Of a stretch of DNA of 64,000 nucleotides, positions 50,614 through 62,040 are shown in pieces. Each line of letters starts with the position of its first letter. Position 1 is the first letter of the stretch. The translations under genes were made by a program, and so were the position numbers. The notes beneath the pieces were generated by a model. The model was not told where the DNA came from, ran no database searches, and saw nothing but the letters and a program-made list of their open reading frames with translations. The DNA is from Paracoccaceae bacterium (lineage in GTDB: Bacteria > Pseudomonadota > Alphaproteobacteria > Rhodobacterales > Rhodobacteraceae). The stretch is from contig JASJAU010000006.1 of NCBI GenBank assembly GCA_030066855.1, positions 1 to 64,000 of the forward strand, given 5' to 3'.

Positions 50614-53028
50614 ATGGCCGACCTGCCCCCCGCATTCACCGATTGGTTCGTCTCGCGCGGCTGGTCGGCGCATCCCCATCAGATCGAGATGGCAGCGCGG
50701 GCCGGCTCGCCCTCGCTCCTGCTGATCGCACCGACGGGCGGGGGCAAGACGCTCGCCGGGTTTTTGCCCACCTTGGCGGAGCTGGCCGACGGTGAGTATG
50801 ACGGGCTTCACACCATCTATGTCTCGCCTTTGAAAGCGCTGGCGGCCGACATCCGGCGCAACCTCTCCTCCCCTATCGAGGAGATGGGATTGCCGGTCCG
50901 GGTCGAGGACCGGACCGGCGACACGTCTGCCACGCAGAAGAAGCGCCAGCGCGCCGACCCGCCGCATATCCTCCTGACCACGCCCGAAAGCCTCGCCCTC
51001 CTCCTGACCTACGAGGACGCGCCCCGGATGTTCCGAGGCCTCACCCGCGTGATCGTAGATGAGATTCACGCGCTGTCGGAGTCTAAGCGGGGCGATCAGC
51101 TCATGCTGGCGCTGGCCGAGCTCGAGGCAATGACGCCGGGCCTCCGCCGCGTCGGCCTCTCCGCCACCGTCGAGGACCCGAAGGGCATCGCGGCCTTCCT
51201 CGCCCGCCACCCCGACCCCTGTCCCATTCTCTTCGCGGATCCGGGGCCCGAACCCGACATCTCAATGCTTGAGACCGCCCATCCGCCGCCCTGGTCCGGC
51301 GGCGGCGCGGCCTATGCAATCCCCGAGGTCATGGCGGCGATCCGCCGACACAAGACGACGCTGGTCTTCCATAACACGCGGGCGCAGGCGGAGATCTTCT
51401 TCTACAACCTCTGGCTCGAGAACGACGAAGCGCTTCCCATCGGCATTCACCACGGCAGCCTCGCCCGCGAGCAGCGCCAGAAGGTCGAGGCGGCGATGGC
51501 GGCGGGGGACCTTCGCGCGATTGTCTGCACCGGCACGCTGGATCTGGGCATCGACTGGGGCGACGTGGACCTGATCATCCAGATCGGAGCGCCCAAAAAC
51601 GTCAAGAGGCTGGTCCAGCGCATCGGGCGGGCGAACCATCGCTACAACGCGCCATCCAAGGCGATTATCGTGCCCGCGAACCGTTTCGAGATCGTGGAAT
51701 GCGTCGCCGCACTGCAAGCGGTCCGCGAAGCCGATCTCGACGGCGATCCACGTGGCTCCGGGCCGCGCGACGTGCTCTGCCAGCACATCCTGATCCGCGC
51801 CTGCCGGGGTCCGTTCGATGCGAGCGCGTTCTACGAGACCGTGCGGACGGCGGGGGCTTATGCGGACCTCACACGCGCCGAGTTCAACGCCTGCCTTGAC
51901 ATGGTGGCCACCGGCGGCTACGCGCTCCGCGCCTATGACCGCTGGCAGCGTCTGAAGGAGCGGCCCGACGGGCTTTGGGAGCTCCGCGATCCCCGCGCGG
52001 CGCGCGACGTCCGGATGAACCTCGGCACCATTCAGGACACCGAAACGCTCAAGGTGCGGATGAAGGGGCGGCAATTCGGAAGACCGCTGGGCGAGATCGA
52101 GGAGGGCTTCGCCGCCTCCCTCGTCCCCGGCGACACGTTCCTGATCGGCGGGCAGGTCGTGCGCTATGAGGGCCTGCGGGAGATGACGGTGGAAGTGACC
52201 CGCCGCGCCGACAAGAAGCCTAAAATCGCCACCTTCAACGGCACCAAATTCGCGACCTCTACCCAGCTGTCGCAACGCATCCTCGGCATGTTCCGGCAAG
52301 ACGACTGGCCGGACTTGCCGCGCCACACCGCCGACTGGCTCGCGCTTCAGGCCCGCGTCTCACACCTGCCGAGGGCCGACCGCCTGCTGGTCGAGAGCTT
52401 TCCCCATGACGGGCGCCAGCACGTCTGCATCTACGGCTTCGCAGGACGGAACGCGATGCAGACGCTGGGGCTTCTGGTCACCCGGCAGATGGAAATGGAG
52501 GGCCTCAATCCCCTCGGTTTCGTCTCCACCGACTACGCCGTGCTCATCTGGGGGCTAAACCAGGTCATTGACCCGGAACCCCTTTTCGATGCTCGGGACC
52601 TGCGGGCCGCATTCGAGAGCTGGCTGCAAAGCAACGCCGTCATGAAGCGTACCTTCCGCGCCTCGGCCACGGTCGCAGGGCTGCTGGAACGGAACTGGGG
52701 GGCGCAGAGACGGACGGGTCGGCAGGCGACCTTCTCCTCCGACATCCTTTACGACACGCTGGTCAAATACGACCCGGAACACCTGATGCTACAGATTACG
52801 CGGGAAGAGGCTATGCGCGGCCTCGTCGATTTCGGCCGGATTGAGGAGATGCTGACGCGGACGCAAGGCCGCGTCGATCATGTCATTCTCGACCGCGTCA
52901 CGCCGCTTGCCGCGCCCTTGTTCCTCGAGCAAGGGCGGGTACCGGTGATGGGCGAGGGGCGCGAGCGGTTGCTGGCGGAGGAGACCGAGCGGCTGATGGC
53001 CGCCGCCGGACTGCAGGACGTGGCCTGA
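50614..53028 (+). CDS. Ligase-associated DNA damage response DExH-box helicase (Lhr-like)
   Basis: LLIAPTGGGKTLAGFLPTLAEL; VIVDEIHAL (DEIH); QRIGRANHR; DTGDL-like Lhr C-terminal region. Confidence 0.93.
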   Translation: MADLPPAFTDWFVSRGWSAHPHQIEMAARAGSPSLLLIAPTGGGKTLAGFLPTLAELADGEYDGLHTIYVSPLKALAADIRRNLSSPIEEMGLPVRVEDRTGDTSATQKKRQRADPPHILLTTPESLALLLTYEDAPRMFRGLTRVIVDEIHALSESKRGDQLMLALAELEAMTPGLRRVGLSATVEDPKGIAAFLARHPDPCPILFADPGPEPDISMLETAHPPPWSGGGAAYAIPEVMAAIRRHKTTLVFHNTRAQAEIFFYNLWLENDEALPIGIHHGSLAREQRQKVEAAMAAGDLRAIVCTGTLDLGIDWGDVDLIIQIGAPKNVKRLVQRIGRANHRYNAPSKAIIVPANRFEIVECVAALQAVREADLDGDPRGSGPRDVLCQHILIRACRGPFDASAFYETVRTAGAYADLTRAEFNACLDMVATGGYALRAYDRWQRLKERPDGLWELRDPRAARDVRMNLGTIQDTETLKVRMKGRQFGRPLGEIEEGFAASLVPGDTFLIGGQVVRYEGLREMTVEVTRRADKKPKIATFNGTKFATSTQLSQRILGMFRQDDWPDLPRHTADWLALQARVSHLPRADRLLVESFPHDGRQHVCIYGFAGRNAMQTLGLLVTRQMEMEGLNPLGFVSTDYAVLIWGLNQVIDPEPLFDARDLRAAFESWLQSNAVMKRTFRASATVAGLLERNWGAQRRTGRQATFSSDILYDTLVKYDPEHLMLQITREEAMRGLVDFGRIEEMLTRTQGRVDHVILDRVTPLAAPLFLEQGRVPVMGEGRERLLAEETERLMAAAGLQDVA

Positions 53029-53067
53029 CCCCTTGCCAAGGCGCTCGCGACCCGGCAAGAACGAAGC

Positions 53068-53727
53068 ATGAACTCAGCCGCCCTCTCCCTCGCCGGTGAA
53101 ACCCTGATCGCGCTGCCCTCGGGCGCGCTTCATTGGCCTGCGAAAGGCGTGCTGGTCGTCTCCGACCTGCACCTCGGCAAATCCGAGCGCATGGCCCGGC
53201 GCGGCGGCGCGCTTTTGCCGCCCTATGAGACGATCGAGACGCTGACCCGGCTTGCAGGCGATATCGAAGCAACGCGCCCGGCGACCGTTCTTTGTCTTGG
53301 TGACAGTTTCGACGACCTTCTGGCGGCGGAAGCGATCGAAGACGCGCATCGCGACACGATCCGGCGCCTGCAAGCGGGGCGCCAATGGGTTTGGATCGAA
53401 GGCAACCATGACCCAGGGCCGCTTGATCTGGGCGGCACGCACCGGGCCGAGGTCCGACTGGGCGCCCTGGTCTTTCGCCACATCGCCGAAGATGGAAGTC
53501 CGCCCGGTGAGATCTCTGGCCATTACCATCCCAAGGCGCGGGTTCGGAGCGCCCGCCGCCCCTGCTTTCTGACCGACGGGCGGCGGCTCATCCTGCCTGC
53601 CTACGGCACCTATACCGGCGGGCTGGACTGGACGACGCCGGTCCTGCGGCGCCTCTTCGCCGACAGCGCCACTGCCTATCTGACGGGTTCGCGCGTGCTC
53701 GCCGTGCCCGTTCCGAGGGCTGCATGA
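53068..53727 (+). CDS. pdeM: Ligase-associated DNA damage response endonuclease PdeM
   Basis: VVSDLHLGKSERMARRGG; LGDSFDD; IEGNHDPGP; SGHYHPKARV metallophosphoesterase motifs. Confidence 0.93.
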   Translation: MNSAALSLAGETLIALPSGALHWPAKGVLVVSDLHLGKSERMARRGGALLPPYETIETLTRLAGDIEATRPATVLCLGDSFDDLLAAEAIEDAHRDTIRRLQAGRQWVWIEGNHDPGPLDLGGTHRAEVRLGALVFRHIAEDGSPPGEISGHYHPKARVRSARRPCFLTDGRRLILPAYGTYTGGLDWTTPVLRRLFADSATAYLTGSRVLAVPVPRAA

Positions 53728-54149
53728 CGCTCGCGCCCGAGATTGAGGCCAAGATACGCCAGTCGTTCAACGCGCAGACGTTGATGTCCACGCTCCATGC
53801 CACGCTGGACGAGATCGACCACGGCCATGCGGTGATCTCGGCTCCAATCCACGAGGGCAGCCGACAGCAGCACGGCGCGGCCCACGCCGGTCTGACCTTT
53901 GCCATCGGCGACAGCGCGGCGGGCTACGCTGCGCTTGGCATGTTCGAGGAGGCCAAGGAGGTCATGACCGTGGAGATGAAGATCAACCTTCTCCGCCCCG
54001 CCATCGGCGATCGGCTTGTTGCGGAAGGCCGGGTCGTGAAGCCGGGCCGTCGGCTGACCGTCGTTCAGGCGGAGGTCTTTGCGGAAACGAACGGCGTCCG
54101 GAAATCAGTGGCGCTGTTGCAGGGGACCATGATCCCAGTCGACGGCTAG
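53724..54149 (+). CDS. PaaI family hotdog thioesterase
   Basis: QQHGAAHAGLTFAIGDSAAGYAA; VEMKINLLRPAIGDRLVAEGRVVKPGRRL. Confidence 0.92.
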   Translation: MTLAPEIEAKIRQSFNAQTLMSTLHATLDEIDHGHAVISAPIHEGSRQQHGAAHAGLTFAIGDSAAGYAALGMFEEAKEVMTVEMKINLLRPAIGDRLVAEGRVVKPGRRLTVVQAEVFAETNGVRKSVALLQGTMIPVDG

Positions 54150-54151
54150 TC

Positions 54152-55045
54152 TCAGGCCGTCAAGCCTTCCGGCTCGGGCAATCCATTGGCCCGGCAGCAC
54201 GCGGTCAGCGTATTCGCCAGCAGACAAGCGATGGTCATCGGCCCGACGCCGCCCGGCACAGGGGTGATGGCGCCGGCGACCTCGACCGCGCTGTCGAAAT
54301 CCACGTCGCCCACAAGCCGGGTCTTGCCCTCTCCCGCGTCAACGCGGTTGATGCCGACATCGATCACTGTCGCGCCTGGCTTGATCCAGTCGCCCGGCAC
54401 CATTCGCGGTCGCCCCACCGCCGCAACCACAATATCCGCGCGACGAACCACCTCCGGCAGGTCCTTGGTGCGGGAATGCGCGATCGTTACCGTGCAACTG
54501 TCGCCCAGCAAGAGCTGCGCCATTGGCTTGCCGACGATGTTCGAGCGCCCGACGACCACCGCGTCCAGTCCCGAGAGCGAGCCGTGATGCTCGCGCAGCA
54601 TCATCAGGCACCCCAAAGGCGTGCATGGCACCATGGATTTCTGGCCGGTACCCAAGAGGCCGACGTTCGAGATGTGGAACCCGTCGACATCCTTGGCCGG
54701 ATCGATGGCGTTGATCACGAGGTCTTCGTTCAGATGATCTGGCAAAGGCAGCTGCACGAGGATGCCGTGAATGGTCGGATCGGCGTTCAGCTCTTGAACA
54801 AGCGCCAGAAGGTCGGCTTCCGATGTGTCCGCATCGAGCCGATGCTCGACCGACTTCATGCCGACCTCGACGGTCTGCTTGCCCTTAGACCGCACGTAGA
54901 CCTGGCTTGCCGGGTCTTCGCCGACCAGAACCACCGCCAGTCCGGGCGTGATCCCGTGATCCGCTTGCAAGCGTCCTACCTGTTCCGCTACCCGCCCGCG
55001 TACGCCAGCCGCGAATGCCTTGCCGTCAATGATCGCCGCCGTCAT
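54152..55045 (-). CDS. folD: Methylenetetrahydrofolate dehydrogenase/cyclohydrolase FolD
   Basis: [66 protein letters not shown]. Confidence 0.97.
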   Translation of the reverse strand: MTAAIIDGKAFAAGVRGRVAEQVGRLQADHGITPGLAVVLVGEDPASQVYVRSKGKQTVEVGMKSVEHRLDADTSEADLLALVQELNADPTIHGILVQLPLPDHLNEDLVINAIDPAKDVDGFHISNVGLLGTGQKSMVPCTPLGCLMMLREHHGSLSGLDAVVVGRSNIVGKPMAQLLLGDSCTVTIAHSRTKDLPEVVRRADIVVAAVGRPRMVPGDWIKPGATVIDVGINRVDAGEGKTRLVGDVDFDSAVEVAGAITPVPGGVGPMTIACLLANTLTACCRANGLPEPEGLTA

Positions 55046-55355
55046 CCCGTTTCTCCCCTGAGGGTCCCAGCGCGGTCTCCTCCCGCGCGATGGACCATTC
55101 GATCAACCCCCGCCACACCTGTTCGGCCAGATCGGGGGGCAGTCCCTGCACATCGGCCGCCCGGCGCACGTTCCCGACCACTTCCTCCACCCGGTCGCCG
55201 ATACGCGCGGGCAGGCCAATTCCGGCCTTGATCTCGGAGGCGCGGTCGATGAAGCGCACGCGTTCGGCAAGAAGCGTCACGAGCTCCTGGTCGATCTCGT
55301 CGATGCCCTGACGCAGCTCTTCCATCGTCTGGCAATCCTCGGGGGCAATGGCCAT
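55026..55355 (-). CDS. Chorismate mutase (AroQ class)
   Basis: [39 protein letters not shown]...[13 protein letters not shown]. Confidence 0.92.
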   Translation of the reverse strand: MAIAPEDCQTMEELRQGIDEIDQELVTLLAERVRFIDRASEIKAGIGLPARIGDRVEEVVGNVRRAADVQGLPPDLAEQVWRGLIEWSIAREETALGPSGEKRDDGGDH

Positions 55356-55432
55356 GGGACCTCTCTTTCGAACCGCCCCCACTTACGCTGCCCGCCCTGG
55401 CGGGCACAAGGTCACACCGTGCCGCAGAACGC

Positions 55433-57109
55433 CTAGAACAGCCCCTCGATCTCGCCCGCATCGTTCAACCGAATGCTCTCCGCCGCTGGAACGCGAGGAA
55501 GACCCGGCATTGTCATGATCTCTCCGCAGACAACAACGACAAATCCGGCGCCTGCGGACAGGCGCACCTCGCGAACCGGGACCGAATGGCCTGTCGGCGC
55601 GCCGCGCAGGTTCGGATCGGTCGAGAAGGAGTATTGCGTCTTCGCCATGCAGACCGGAAGACCGCCATAGCCCTGTTCTTCCCAAAGCTTCAGCTGATCC
55701 CGGATCTTCTTGTCCGCCAGCACCTCGTCGGCTCGGTAGATGCGCTTGGCGACGGTCTCGATCTTGTCGAAGAGGCTCATCTCGTCGGGATAGATCGGCG
55801 CGAAGTTCGCGGTGCCGGCGTCCGCGATCTCGGCCACCCTCGTGGCGAGCTCGGACGATCCCTCAGACCCAAGCTCCCAGTGACGTGACAGAATCGCCTC
55901 GGCGCCCTGCTCGGCCACGAAATCCTCCACCGCCTGGATTTCGGCCTCGGTGTCCGTGACAAAGTGGTTGATCGCCACAACGACCGGCACCCCGAAGGAT
56001 TTGACGTTCTCGATGTGCCGCCCGAGGTTCGGGCAGCCCTTCAGCACGGCATCGACGTTCTCGGCGCCAAGATCGGCCTTGGCGACGCCGCCGTTCATCT
56101 TCATCGCCCGCACGGTCGCCACGACCACGACGACAGACGGGGCGAGCCCCGCCTTGCGGCACTTGATATTCATGAACTTTTCAGCGCCCAGGTCCGCGCC
56201 GAACCCGGCCTCCGTCACCACATAATCGGCGAGCTTCAGCGCCGTCGTTGTCGCGATGACCGAGTTGCAGCCGTGCGCGATATTGGCGAAGGGCCCGCCA
56301 TGGACGAAAGCGGGGTTGTTCTCGAGCGTCTGCACGAGGTTCGGCTGCATCGCGTCCTTGAGGAGAACGGTCATCGCGCCCTCGGCCTTGATGTCCCGGC
56401 AGTAGACCGGCGACCGGTCGCGGCGGTAGGCCACGATCATGTCGCCCAGCCGCTTCTCCAGGTCCTTGAGGTCCTTCGCGAGGCAGAGGATCGCCATCAC
56501 CTCGGAAGCCACCGTGATGTCAAAGCCGCCCTCGCGCGGGAAACCGTTCGTCACGCCGCCGAGCGACAGCGTCACCTGGCGCAGCGCCCTGTCGTTCATG
56601 TCGACCACTCGCTTCCACTGGACGCGGCGAATATCGATCTCCTGCTCGTTCCCCCAGTAGACGTGGTTGTCGATCATCGCCGACAGAAGCGAGTGCGCCG
56701 AGGTGATGGCGTGGAAATCGCCGGTGAAGTGAAGGTTCATCTCCTCCATCGGCACGACCTGCGCGTAGCCACCCCCGGCCGCACCACCCTTCATCCCGAA
56801 GTTCGGGCCGAGCGAGGCCTCGCGAATGCAGATCATCGCGTTTCTTCCGATGCGATTCAGACCGTCGCCTAACCCGACCGTGGTCGTCGTCTTGCCCTCG
56901 CCCGCCGGCGTCGGGTTGATAGCAGTGACGAGAATTAGCTTGCCGTCCTCTCGGCCCTGTACCGAATTGATGAACTCCTGGCTAACCTTGGCCTTGTCAT
57001 GGCCGTAGGGCAATAAATGCTCCGACTCGATTCCCAGTTTGGAGCCGATCTCCATGATCGGGCGTTTCGACGCCGCGCGGGCGATCTCGATATCGGATTT
57101 GTGGCTCAT
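55433..57109 (-). CDS. fhs: Formate--tetrahydrofolate ligase
   Basis: [68 protein letters not shown]. Confidence 0.98.
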   Translation of the reverse strand: MSHKSDIEIARAASKRPIMEIGSKLGIESEHLLPYGHDKAKVSQEFINSVQGREDGKLILVTAINPTPAGEGKTTTTVGLGDGLNRIGRNAMICIREASLGPNFGMKGGAAGGGYAQVVPMEEMNLHFTGDFHAITSAHSLLSAMIDNHVYWGNEQEIDIRRVQWKRVVDMNDRALRQVTLSLGGVTNGFPREGGFDITVASEVMAILCLAKDLKDLEKRLGDMIVAYRRDRSPVYCRDIKAEGAMTVLLKDAMQPNLVQTLENNPAFVHGGPFANIAHGCNSVIATTTALKLADYVVTEAGFGADLGAEKFMNIKCRKAGLAPSVVVVVATVRAMKMNGGVAKADLGAENVDAVLKGCPNLGRHIENVKSFGVPVVVAINHFVTDTEAEIQAVEDFVAEQGAEAILSRHWELGSEGSSELATRVAEIADAGTANFAPIYPDEMSLFDKIETVAKRIYRADEVLADKKIRDQLKLWEEQGYGGLPVCMAKTQYSFSTDPNLRGAPTGHSVPVREVRLSAGAGFVVVVCGEIMTMPGLPRVPAAESIRLNDAGEIEGLF

Positions 57110-57226
57110 GACCCTGTCCCTGTCGCTCGGCTGAGACGCCGCGTTCCTCGTCCGCCTAGCACGGAGAGGAACGGCAGGTGCGGCCCGTTTTCGACATTTC
57201 CAGCGCCTCTTGCGTCGGAGGCGAGA

Positions 57227-57808
57227 TCAGTCCGGTTGCCAGGGCCGTTGATCAGGGACATGCAGCCGCACGCGGTCGCCCGCCGCCAGCCATCCCTCAC
57301 GCTCGACCCATGCCGTCACGCCGCGCCGCCCGCTCGCCGCTGCTTTGAACCTTTTGCCATGGCCAGGCAACGCAGCGTCGATCACGGCGGCAGGAAGAAG
57401 GCATGGCCGGTTCTCCATATCGACTGTCAATGTCGCCCCGCTTTCCGCCTGCAGGCGGGAGGACGGCGGGATATGGGTGAAGTCCGAAATGCCCTCGATC
57501 ACTATCGACGCACCAACCATCGCAGGATCGAGCGTGTCGATCTTCATCGCGTCGGCAATCGCGCGGAGCTCCTCGGCGGAAAGAACGGAGAACTGCCGTA
57601 CGTTCCGAATCTCGGTGCCCCTCGGGTACTGGCTGGCGACGCGGCTGCAGGACGGCCGGGTCAGGCCGCCATGCGTCTCGCCCTCCACACCGGCGAACGC
57701 CGCAAATACTCGGTCCAGAGATGCGGAGGACAGGGACGCTTCCCGGTCCTCCACGCGTCCGAGCCAGGTGATCGTGCCATAGTGGTCAGTCGGCGAAAGC
57801 GCGGGCAA
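57227..57808 (-). CDS. MOSC domain-containing protein
   Basis: GETHGGLTRPSCSRV; RAGTEIRN-like RGTEIRNVRQFSVLSAEELRAIA; LQAESGATLTVDMENRPC. Confidence 0.85.
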   Translation of the reverse strand: MPALSPTDHYGTITWLGRVEDREASLSSASLDRVFAAFAGVEGETHGGLTRPSCSRVASQYPRGTEIRNVRQFSVLSAEELRAIADAMKIDTLDPAMVGASIVIEGISDFTHIPPSSRLQAESGATLTVDMENRPCLLPAAVIDAALPGHGKRFKAAASGRRGVTAWVEREGWLAAGDRVRLHVPDQRPWQPD

Positions 57809-57880
57809 AGGGGAGCTCTCCTGTCATTCAGAAGGGTGCCGGAGGCACCGGCGCCTTCGGAATGAAACGCCCGCGCCCTG

Positions 57881-57914
57881 AAAAAAACAATGCCCCGCGC
57901 GAGGCGGGGCATTA
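57881..57914 (-). terminator. Intrinsic terminator of ftsH
   Basis: AATGCCCCGC-(C)TCGC-GCGGGGCATT followed by a T run on the minus strand. Confidence 0.85.
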
Positions 57915-57917
57915 TTG

Positions 57918-59867
57918 TCATCCGGTCGGTTCGGGTTCCAGGCCCCCGTCGCCCTCGGGCCGTTTCTTGGGCTTGGTCTTGGGGATCGCCGTGACCGAGG
58001 CAGTGCCGCCGGTGTCGGGCGTGTCGTCCTCGTCATCGCCGCGATTGAGCGGCTCGCCAGCGATAACTTTGGTGATCTCGTCACCTGTCAGGGTCTCATA
58101 CTCCAAAAGGCCCTGCGCCAGACGCTCCAGATCATCATGCTTTTCGGTGAGAACCCGCTTGGCAGTCTCGTAGCCTTCATCGACGATCTCTTTGACCTTG
58201 CTGTCGATACGCTTCTGCATCTCCTCTGAATGGCCAGAGCCGCCCTGATACGCGCCCAGATAGGACTGCTGCTCGTTGGCGTAGTCGATGTATCCAAGCT
58301 CTTCGGCAAATCCGAACTGGGTGACCATCGCCCGCGCGATCTTGGATACCTGCTGGATGTCAGACGCCGCGCCCGAGGTCACGTTCTCGGCGCCGAAGAT
58401 CAGCTCTTCGGCGACGCGTCCGCCCATCGCCATAGCGATCTTGGACTTGTACTTAGTCAGCGTCACCGAAAGCTGATCGCGCTCCGGCAGCGACAGCACA
58501 AGGCCCAGCGCGCGACCGCGCGGAATGATCGTCGCTTTGTGGATCGGATCATGCTGAGGCACGTTCAAACCGACGATGGCGTGGCCCGCCTCGTGATAGG
58601 CGGTCAGCTTTTTCTCGTCCTCGGTCATGACCATCGAGCGGCGCTCGCTGCCCATCATGACCTTGTCCTTGGCGTTCTCGAAATCCTCCATCGTCACGAA
58701 CCGCCGGCCAACGCGCGCCGCCATCAAGGCCGCCTCGTTGACCAGGTTCGCGAGATCGGCGCCGGAGAATCCGGGGGTGCCGCGCGCGATGATGCGCAGG
58801 TCCACATCCGGACCCAGCGGCACCTTGCGCGCGTGCACGCCGAGGATCTTCTCGCGGCCCTTGATGTCGGGGTTCGGGACCTGAACCTGACGGTCGAACC
58901 GGCCCGGGCGTAGGAGTGCCGGGTCCAGCACGTCCGGACGGTTGGTTGCTGCGACGATGATGATGCCTTCGTTCGCTTCAAACCCGTCCATCTCGACCAG
59001 AAGCTGGTTCAGCGTCTGCTCGCGTTCGTCGTTGCCGCCGCCGTAACCGACGCCACGCGACCGGCCGACCGCGTCGATCTCGTCAATGAACACGATGCAG
59101 GGCGCGTTCTTCTTCGCCTGTTCGAACATGTCGCGAACGCGGCTCGCCCCGACGCCGACGAACATCTCAACGAAGTCCGAGCCCGAAATAGTGAAGAACG
59201 GCACGCCCGCCTCGCCCGCGATCGCGCGGGCCAAAAGCGTCTTACCGGTGCCCGGCGGGCCGACCAGGAGCGCGCCTTTCGGGATCTTGCCACCAAGGCG
59301 CGAAAATTTCTGCGGGTTCCGCAGGAACTCCACGATCTCTTCCAGCTCTTCCTTGGCCTCGTCGATGCCGGCGACGTCATCGAAGGTCACGCGCCCATGC
59401 TTTTCGGTCAGAAGCTTGGCCCGGCTCTTGCCAAAGCCCATAGCGCCGCCGCGGCCGCCGCCCTGCATCCGGTTCATAAAGTAAATCCAGACGCCGATTA
59501 GCAAGAGGAACGGCAGGAAGGTCATCAGAACGGTGACAAAGCCCGACTGCTCCTGCGGCTCGGCGCGGAAGCTGACGTTGTTGTCAACGAGCAGATTTGT
59601 CGTATCCGCGCCCTCAGGCTGGATCGTCACATAGTCGCGTCCGTCGGCGCTGCGGAAGATCAGCCGCTCGCCGTCAATGGTCGCGTTCGACACCTCGCCA
59701 GACTCGACCCGCTCGACGAAGTCAGAGTAGCTCACCGAACTGGTCGCCATCGTCGACTGACCACCCGAAATCAGGTTGAAGAGCGCCAGAATCAAAAGAA
59801 ACAGGACGACCCAGAATGCAATGCTGCGCGCGTTGTTCAAAGGAAGCTCCTTTGGAATGTTCCCCAT
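57918..59867 (-). CDS. ftsH: ATP-dependent zinc metalloprotease FtsH
   Basis: [31 protein letters not shown] region [23 protein letters not shown]. Confidence 0.98.
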   Translation of the reverse strand: MGNIPKELPLNNARSIAFWVVLFLLILALFNLISGGQSTMATSSVSYSDFVERVESGEVSNATIDGERLIFRSADGRDYVTIQPEGADTTNLLVDNNVSFRAEPQEQSGFVTVLMTFLPFLLLIGVWIYFMNRMQGGGRGGAMGFGKSRAKLLTEKHGRVTFDDVAGIDEAKEELEEIVEFLRNPQKFSRLGGKIPKGALLVGPPGTGKTLLARAIAGEAGVPFFTISGSDFVEMFVGVGASRVRDMFEQAKKNAPCIVFIDEIDAVGRSRGVGYGGGNDEREQTLNQLLVEMDGFEANEGIIIVAATNRPDVLDPALLRPGRFDRQVQVPNPDIKGREKILGVHARKVPLGPDVDLRIIARGTPGFSGADLANLVNEAALMAARVGRRFVTMEDFENAKDKVMMGSERRSMVMTEDEKKLTAYHEAGHAIVGLNVPQHDPIHKATIIPRGRALGLVLSLPERDQLSVTLTKYKSKIAMAMGGRVAEELIFGAENVTSGAASDIQQVSKIARAMVTQFGFAEELGYIDYANEQQSYLGAYQGGSGHSEEMQKRIDSKVKEIVDEGYETAKRVLTEKHDDLERLAQGLLEYETLTGDEITKVIAGEPLNRGDDEDDTPDTGGTASVTAIPKTKPKKRPEGDGGLEPEPTG

Positions 59868-59922
59868 GGCCGGCACAAGGCCCGCCCGACTAGGAGATTA
59901 AATAGCCATCCGAGGCCATTCT

Positions 59923-61203
59923 TCAACGGGAATGAAGAAATGCGGCGAATGTGCCGCGACCTGTAGCTGACGCTGACCATTCCTCACCAAACCCCGCCAA
60001 TGGGGCGGCAATAAGGCTGTCGCCGCGCCAAATCGACGGCGAGGCCATCAAAGCGGCCCGCGGTCGAGCGGAATCCCGCCAGTCGGGACACTTGCTCACC
60101 GCCTCGCCGAGCGCCCGGATCTCGAGGTCTTCGTCGTGCGGGCCGTCGAGGCGCCAGCGACCGTCCCAGAGCGCGTCTGTTTTTGTGATCACATCCTTCA
60201 CGGCGTTGAATTCCCGCGAAATCCTCCAACGAGTCTGATAGAATTTCTCGCCTTCCATCTTGTGAAAACGGCAGCCGCCCAACGTGTAGCTGTCCTGTTC
60301 TCTCAGGCCCATATCGAGCTCAATCATCGCGTCCGACCTGGGCGGATAATCCGCTCCGCCCACCCATCGGATGGCCGCGCGGCGCAGGCGGAAGATGATC
60401 TCACTTGGAATAATGCGATCCACTTCGGGGTGCTCGGTCGGCAGGATCAAATCCCCGCGATCCTCGGCGACATAACGATAGACCACATCCCGCATCACGT
60501 GATCGAGCGCCGATTTAGACACCCAGAGGTTATGAGAGACGTCCGCCAACACGTCCGCGTCGATCCCGAGTGGCGCCAGAGCCGCAAGCACGCTCCGCGC
60601 CTTGACCCGCTCGAACTCCGGGTCCTCGTTCGAAGGATCCTCCGCCCATTTGATCCCGTGCCGGCGCAGATAATCGCGCAGGTCCGCCCTGCCGGCATTT
60701 AGCAATGGCCGGGTCCAGGTCACGCCGTCACGCTTGAACCGATGTTCCATTTGGGCGAGCCCGTCCACGCCCGAGCGCCGGGCAAGGCGCATCAGAAAGG
60801 TCTCGGCCACGTCGTCCTGCGTATGGCCAAGCGCCACCCAATCGACGCCCCGCTCCTTCGCCCAGGCCGCGATCAGCCCGTAACGCGCCGCGCGCGCCTC
60901 AGCCTGAAGGTTACCCGTTCCATCCCACGACCAGTCGAGAACCGAATGCCTGACGCCGCGATCGGCGCAATACGCGGCGACCAAAGCGATTTCGTCCGCC
61001 GCTTCCGGCCGAAGCCCGTGATCGACTGTAACCGCCTCGACCGGGAACTCGGAGTCTCTCCCGTGCGCCAGCATCAGGTCCAAGCAGGCCATCGAGTCGC
61101 CGCCGCCGGACACAGCGACCGCGAGCTTCTTCGGTTTCTCGATGATGAAACCCGAGCCGATGAAATGCCGGAGCATCTCGTCCGGCAGCACCTCGTCGCT
61201 CAT
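59923..61203 (-). CDS. tilS: tRNA(Ile)-lysidine synthetase
   Basis: VAVSGGGDSMACLDLMLAHG PP-loop; GHTQDDVAETFLMRLARRSGVDGLAQM; start MSDEVLPDEML overlaps the cpoB stop. Confidence 0.95.
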   Translation of the reverse strand: MSDEVLPDEMLRHFIGSGFIIEKPKKLAVAVSGGGDSMACLDLMLAHGRDSEFPVEAVTVDHGLRPEAADEIALVAAYCADRGVRHSVLDWSWDGTGNLQAEARAARYGLIAAWAKERGVDWVALGHTQDDVAETFLMRLARRSGVDGLAQMEHRFKRDGVTWTRPLLNAGRADLRDYLRRHGIKWAEDPSNEDPEFERVKARSVLAALAPLGIDADVLADVSHNLWVSKSALDHVMRDVVYRYVAEDRGDLILPTEHPEVDRIIPSEIIFRLRRAAIRWVGGADYPPRSDAMIELDMGLREQDSYTLGGCRFHKMEGEKFYQTRWRISREFNAVKDVITKTDALWDGRWRLDGPHDEDLEIRALGEAVSKCPDWRDSARPRAALMASPSIWRGDSLIAAPLAGFGEEWSASATGRGTFAAFLHSR

Positions 61204-62024
61204 GCGCAGCCCATCGACGCCCGCGCCGCCTGCGCCTCGATCGAGGCGTCCGAGCTCGGGAAGCGCAGCGTGACCTCGCCCAGCGTTATGCAGGCCTCCG
61301 AGGTCTGGCCCAGCCCGTTCAGCGCCAGCCCGAGTTTGAGCAGCGCGGTGGGCGATGTCGGGCCATTGGGCGTGCCCGAGTAGCTCTCCAGATAGGCCCG
61401 TGCCGCAGAAGAGGTCAGGCCGAGGTTCTGCAGCGCCTCGCCTCTCAAGAGATGCGCGAGCCCGGTCAGCGGCCCGCCTTGATAGGTCTCCGTAAACTGC
61501 TGAAACGCCTCCGCCGCCAGGTCGTACTCGCCCGCGTCCAGCCGCGCCTTCGCCCGGTCGAAATCCTCCCGTTCGGCCACGGCCAGCTCGACGCCGCCAG
61601 AGTCCAGAGGCGCAGGCTGGGGAGCGGGCGCCGTCGAAACAGTGGGAAGCGCCCCGCCGCCAAGCGTCGGCGTGTCGGTCAGCGAGGCGATGTCGCATCC
61701 CGCCTCGAGCTCGCAGAGCCGAAACTCGAGGTCGCCGATCTGGTTTGTGCCGTCCGCCACGACGGCGCTCACCCGGTTCGAGAGCTGCTCGGTCGAGGCG
61801 GTCAGCCTCTGCACCTCGGCCTCAAGCGCGTTCAGACGGTCGAGCACGTTCGTCCCCGCGAGGTTCGTGTTGACCCCGCCGGTCGTGGAAAGTTCGCGAT
61901 TAAGTTTCTGGATCTCGACATAGAGAACCGTCAGCTCCTGCCGGATATCCGCCAGCGTCTGGTTCCGGTCCTGCGCGACGGCGGGACCGGCGACGAGCAA
62001 AGCGGCGATCAGAAACGCGCGCAT
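61200..62024 (-). CDS. cpoB: Tol-Pal system protein CpoB/YbgF
   Basis: Coiled-coil N-terminus, TPR C-terminus; upstream Pal and TolB. Confidence 0.93.
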   Translation of the reverse strand: MRAFLIAALLVAGPAVAQDRNQTLADIRQELTVLYVEIQKLNRELSTTGGVNTNLAGTNVLDRLNALEAEVQRLTASTEQLSNRVSAVVADGTNQIGDLEFRLCELEAGCDIASLTDTPTLGGGALPTVSTAPAPQPAPLDSGGVELAVAEREDFDRAKARLDAGEYDLAAEAFQQFTETYQGGPLTGLAHLLRGEALQNLGLTSSAARAYLESYSGTPNGPTSPTALLKLGLALNGLGQTSEACITLGEVTLRFPSSDASIEAQAARASMGCA

Positions 62025-62040
62025 CGGCTTTCTCCTGAGA

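Noticed and set aside
59923-61698. 591-aa version of the tilS ORF
   Set aside because: The N-terminal 165 residues are an out-of-frame reading of cpoB; the true start is MSDEVLPDEML at 61203.
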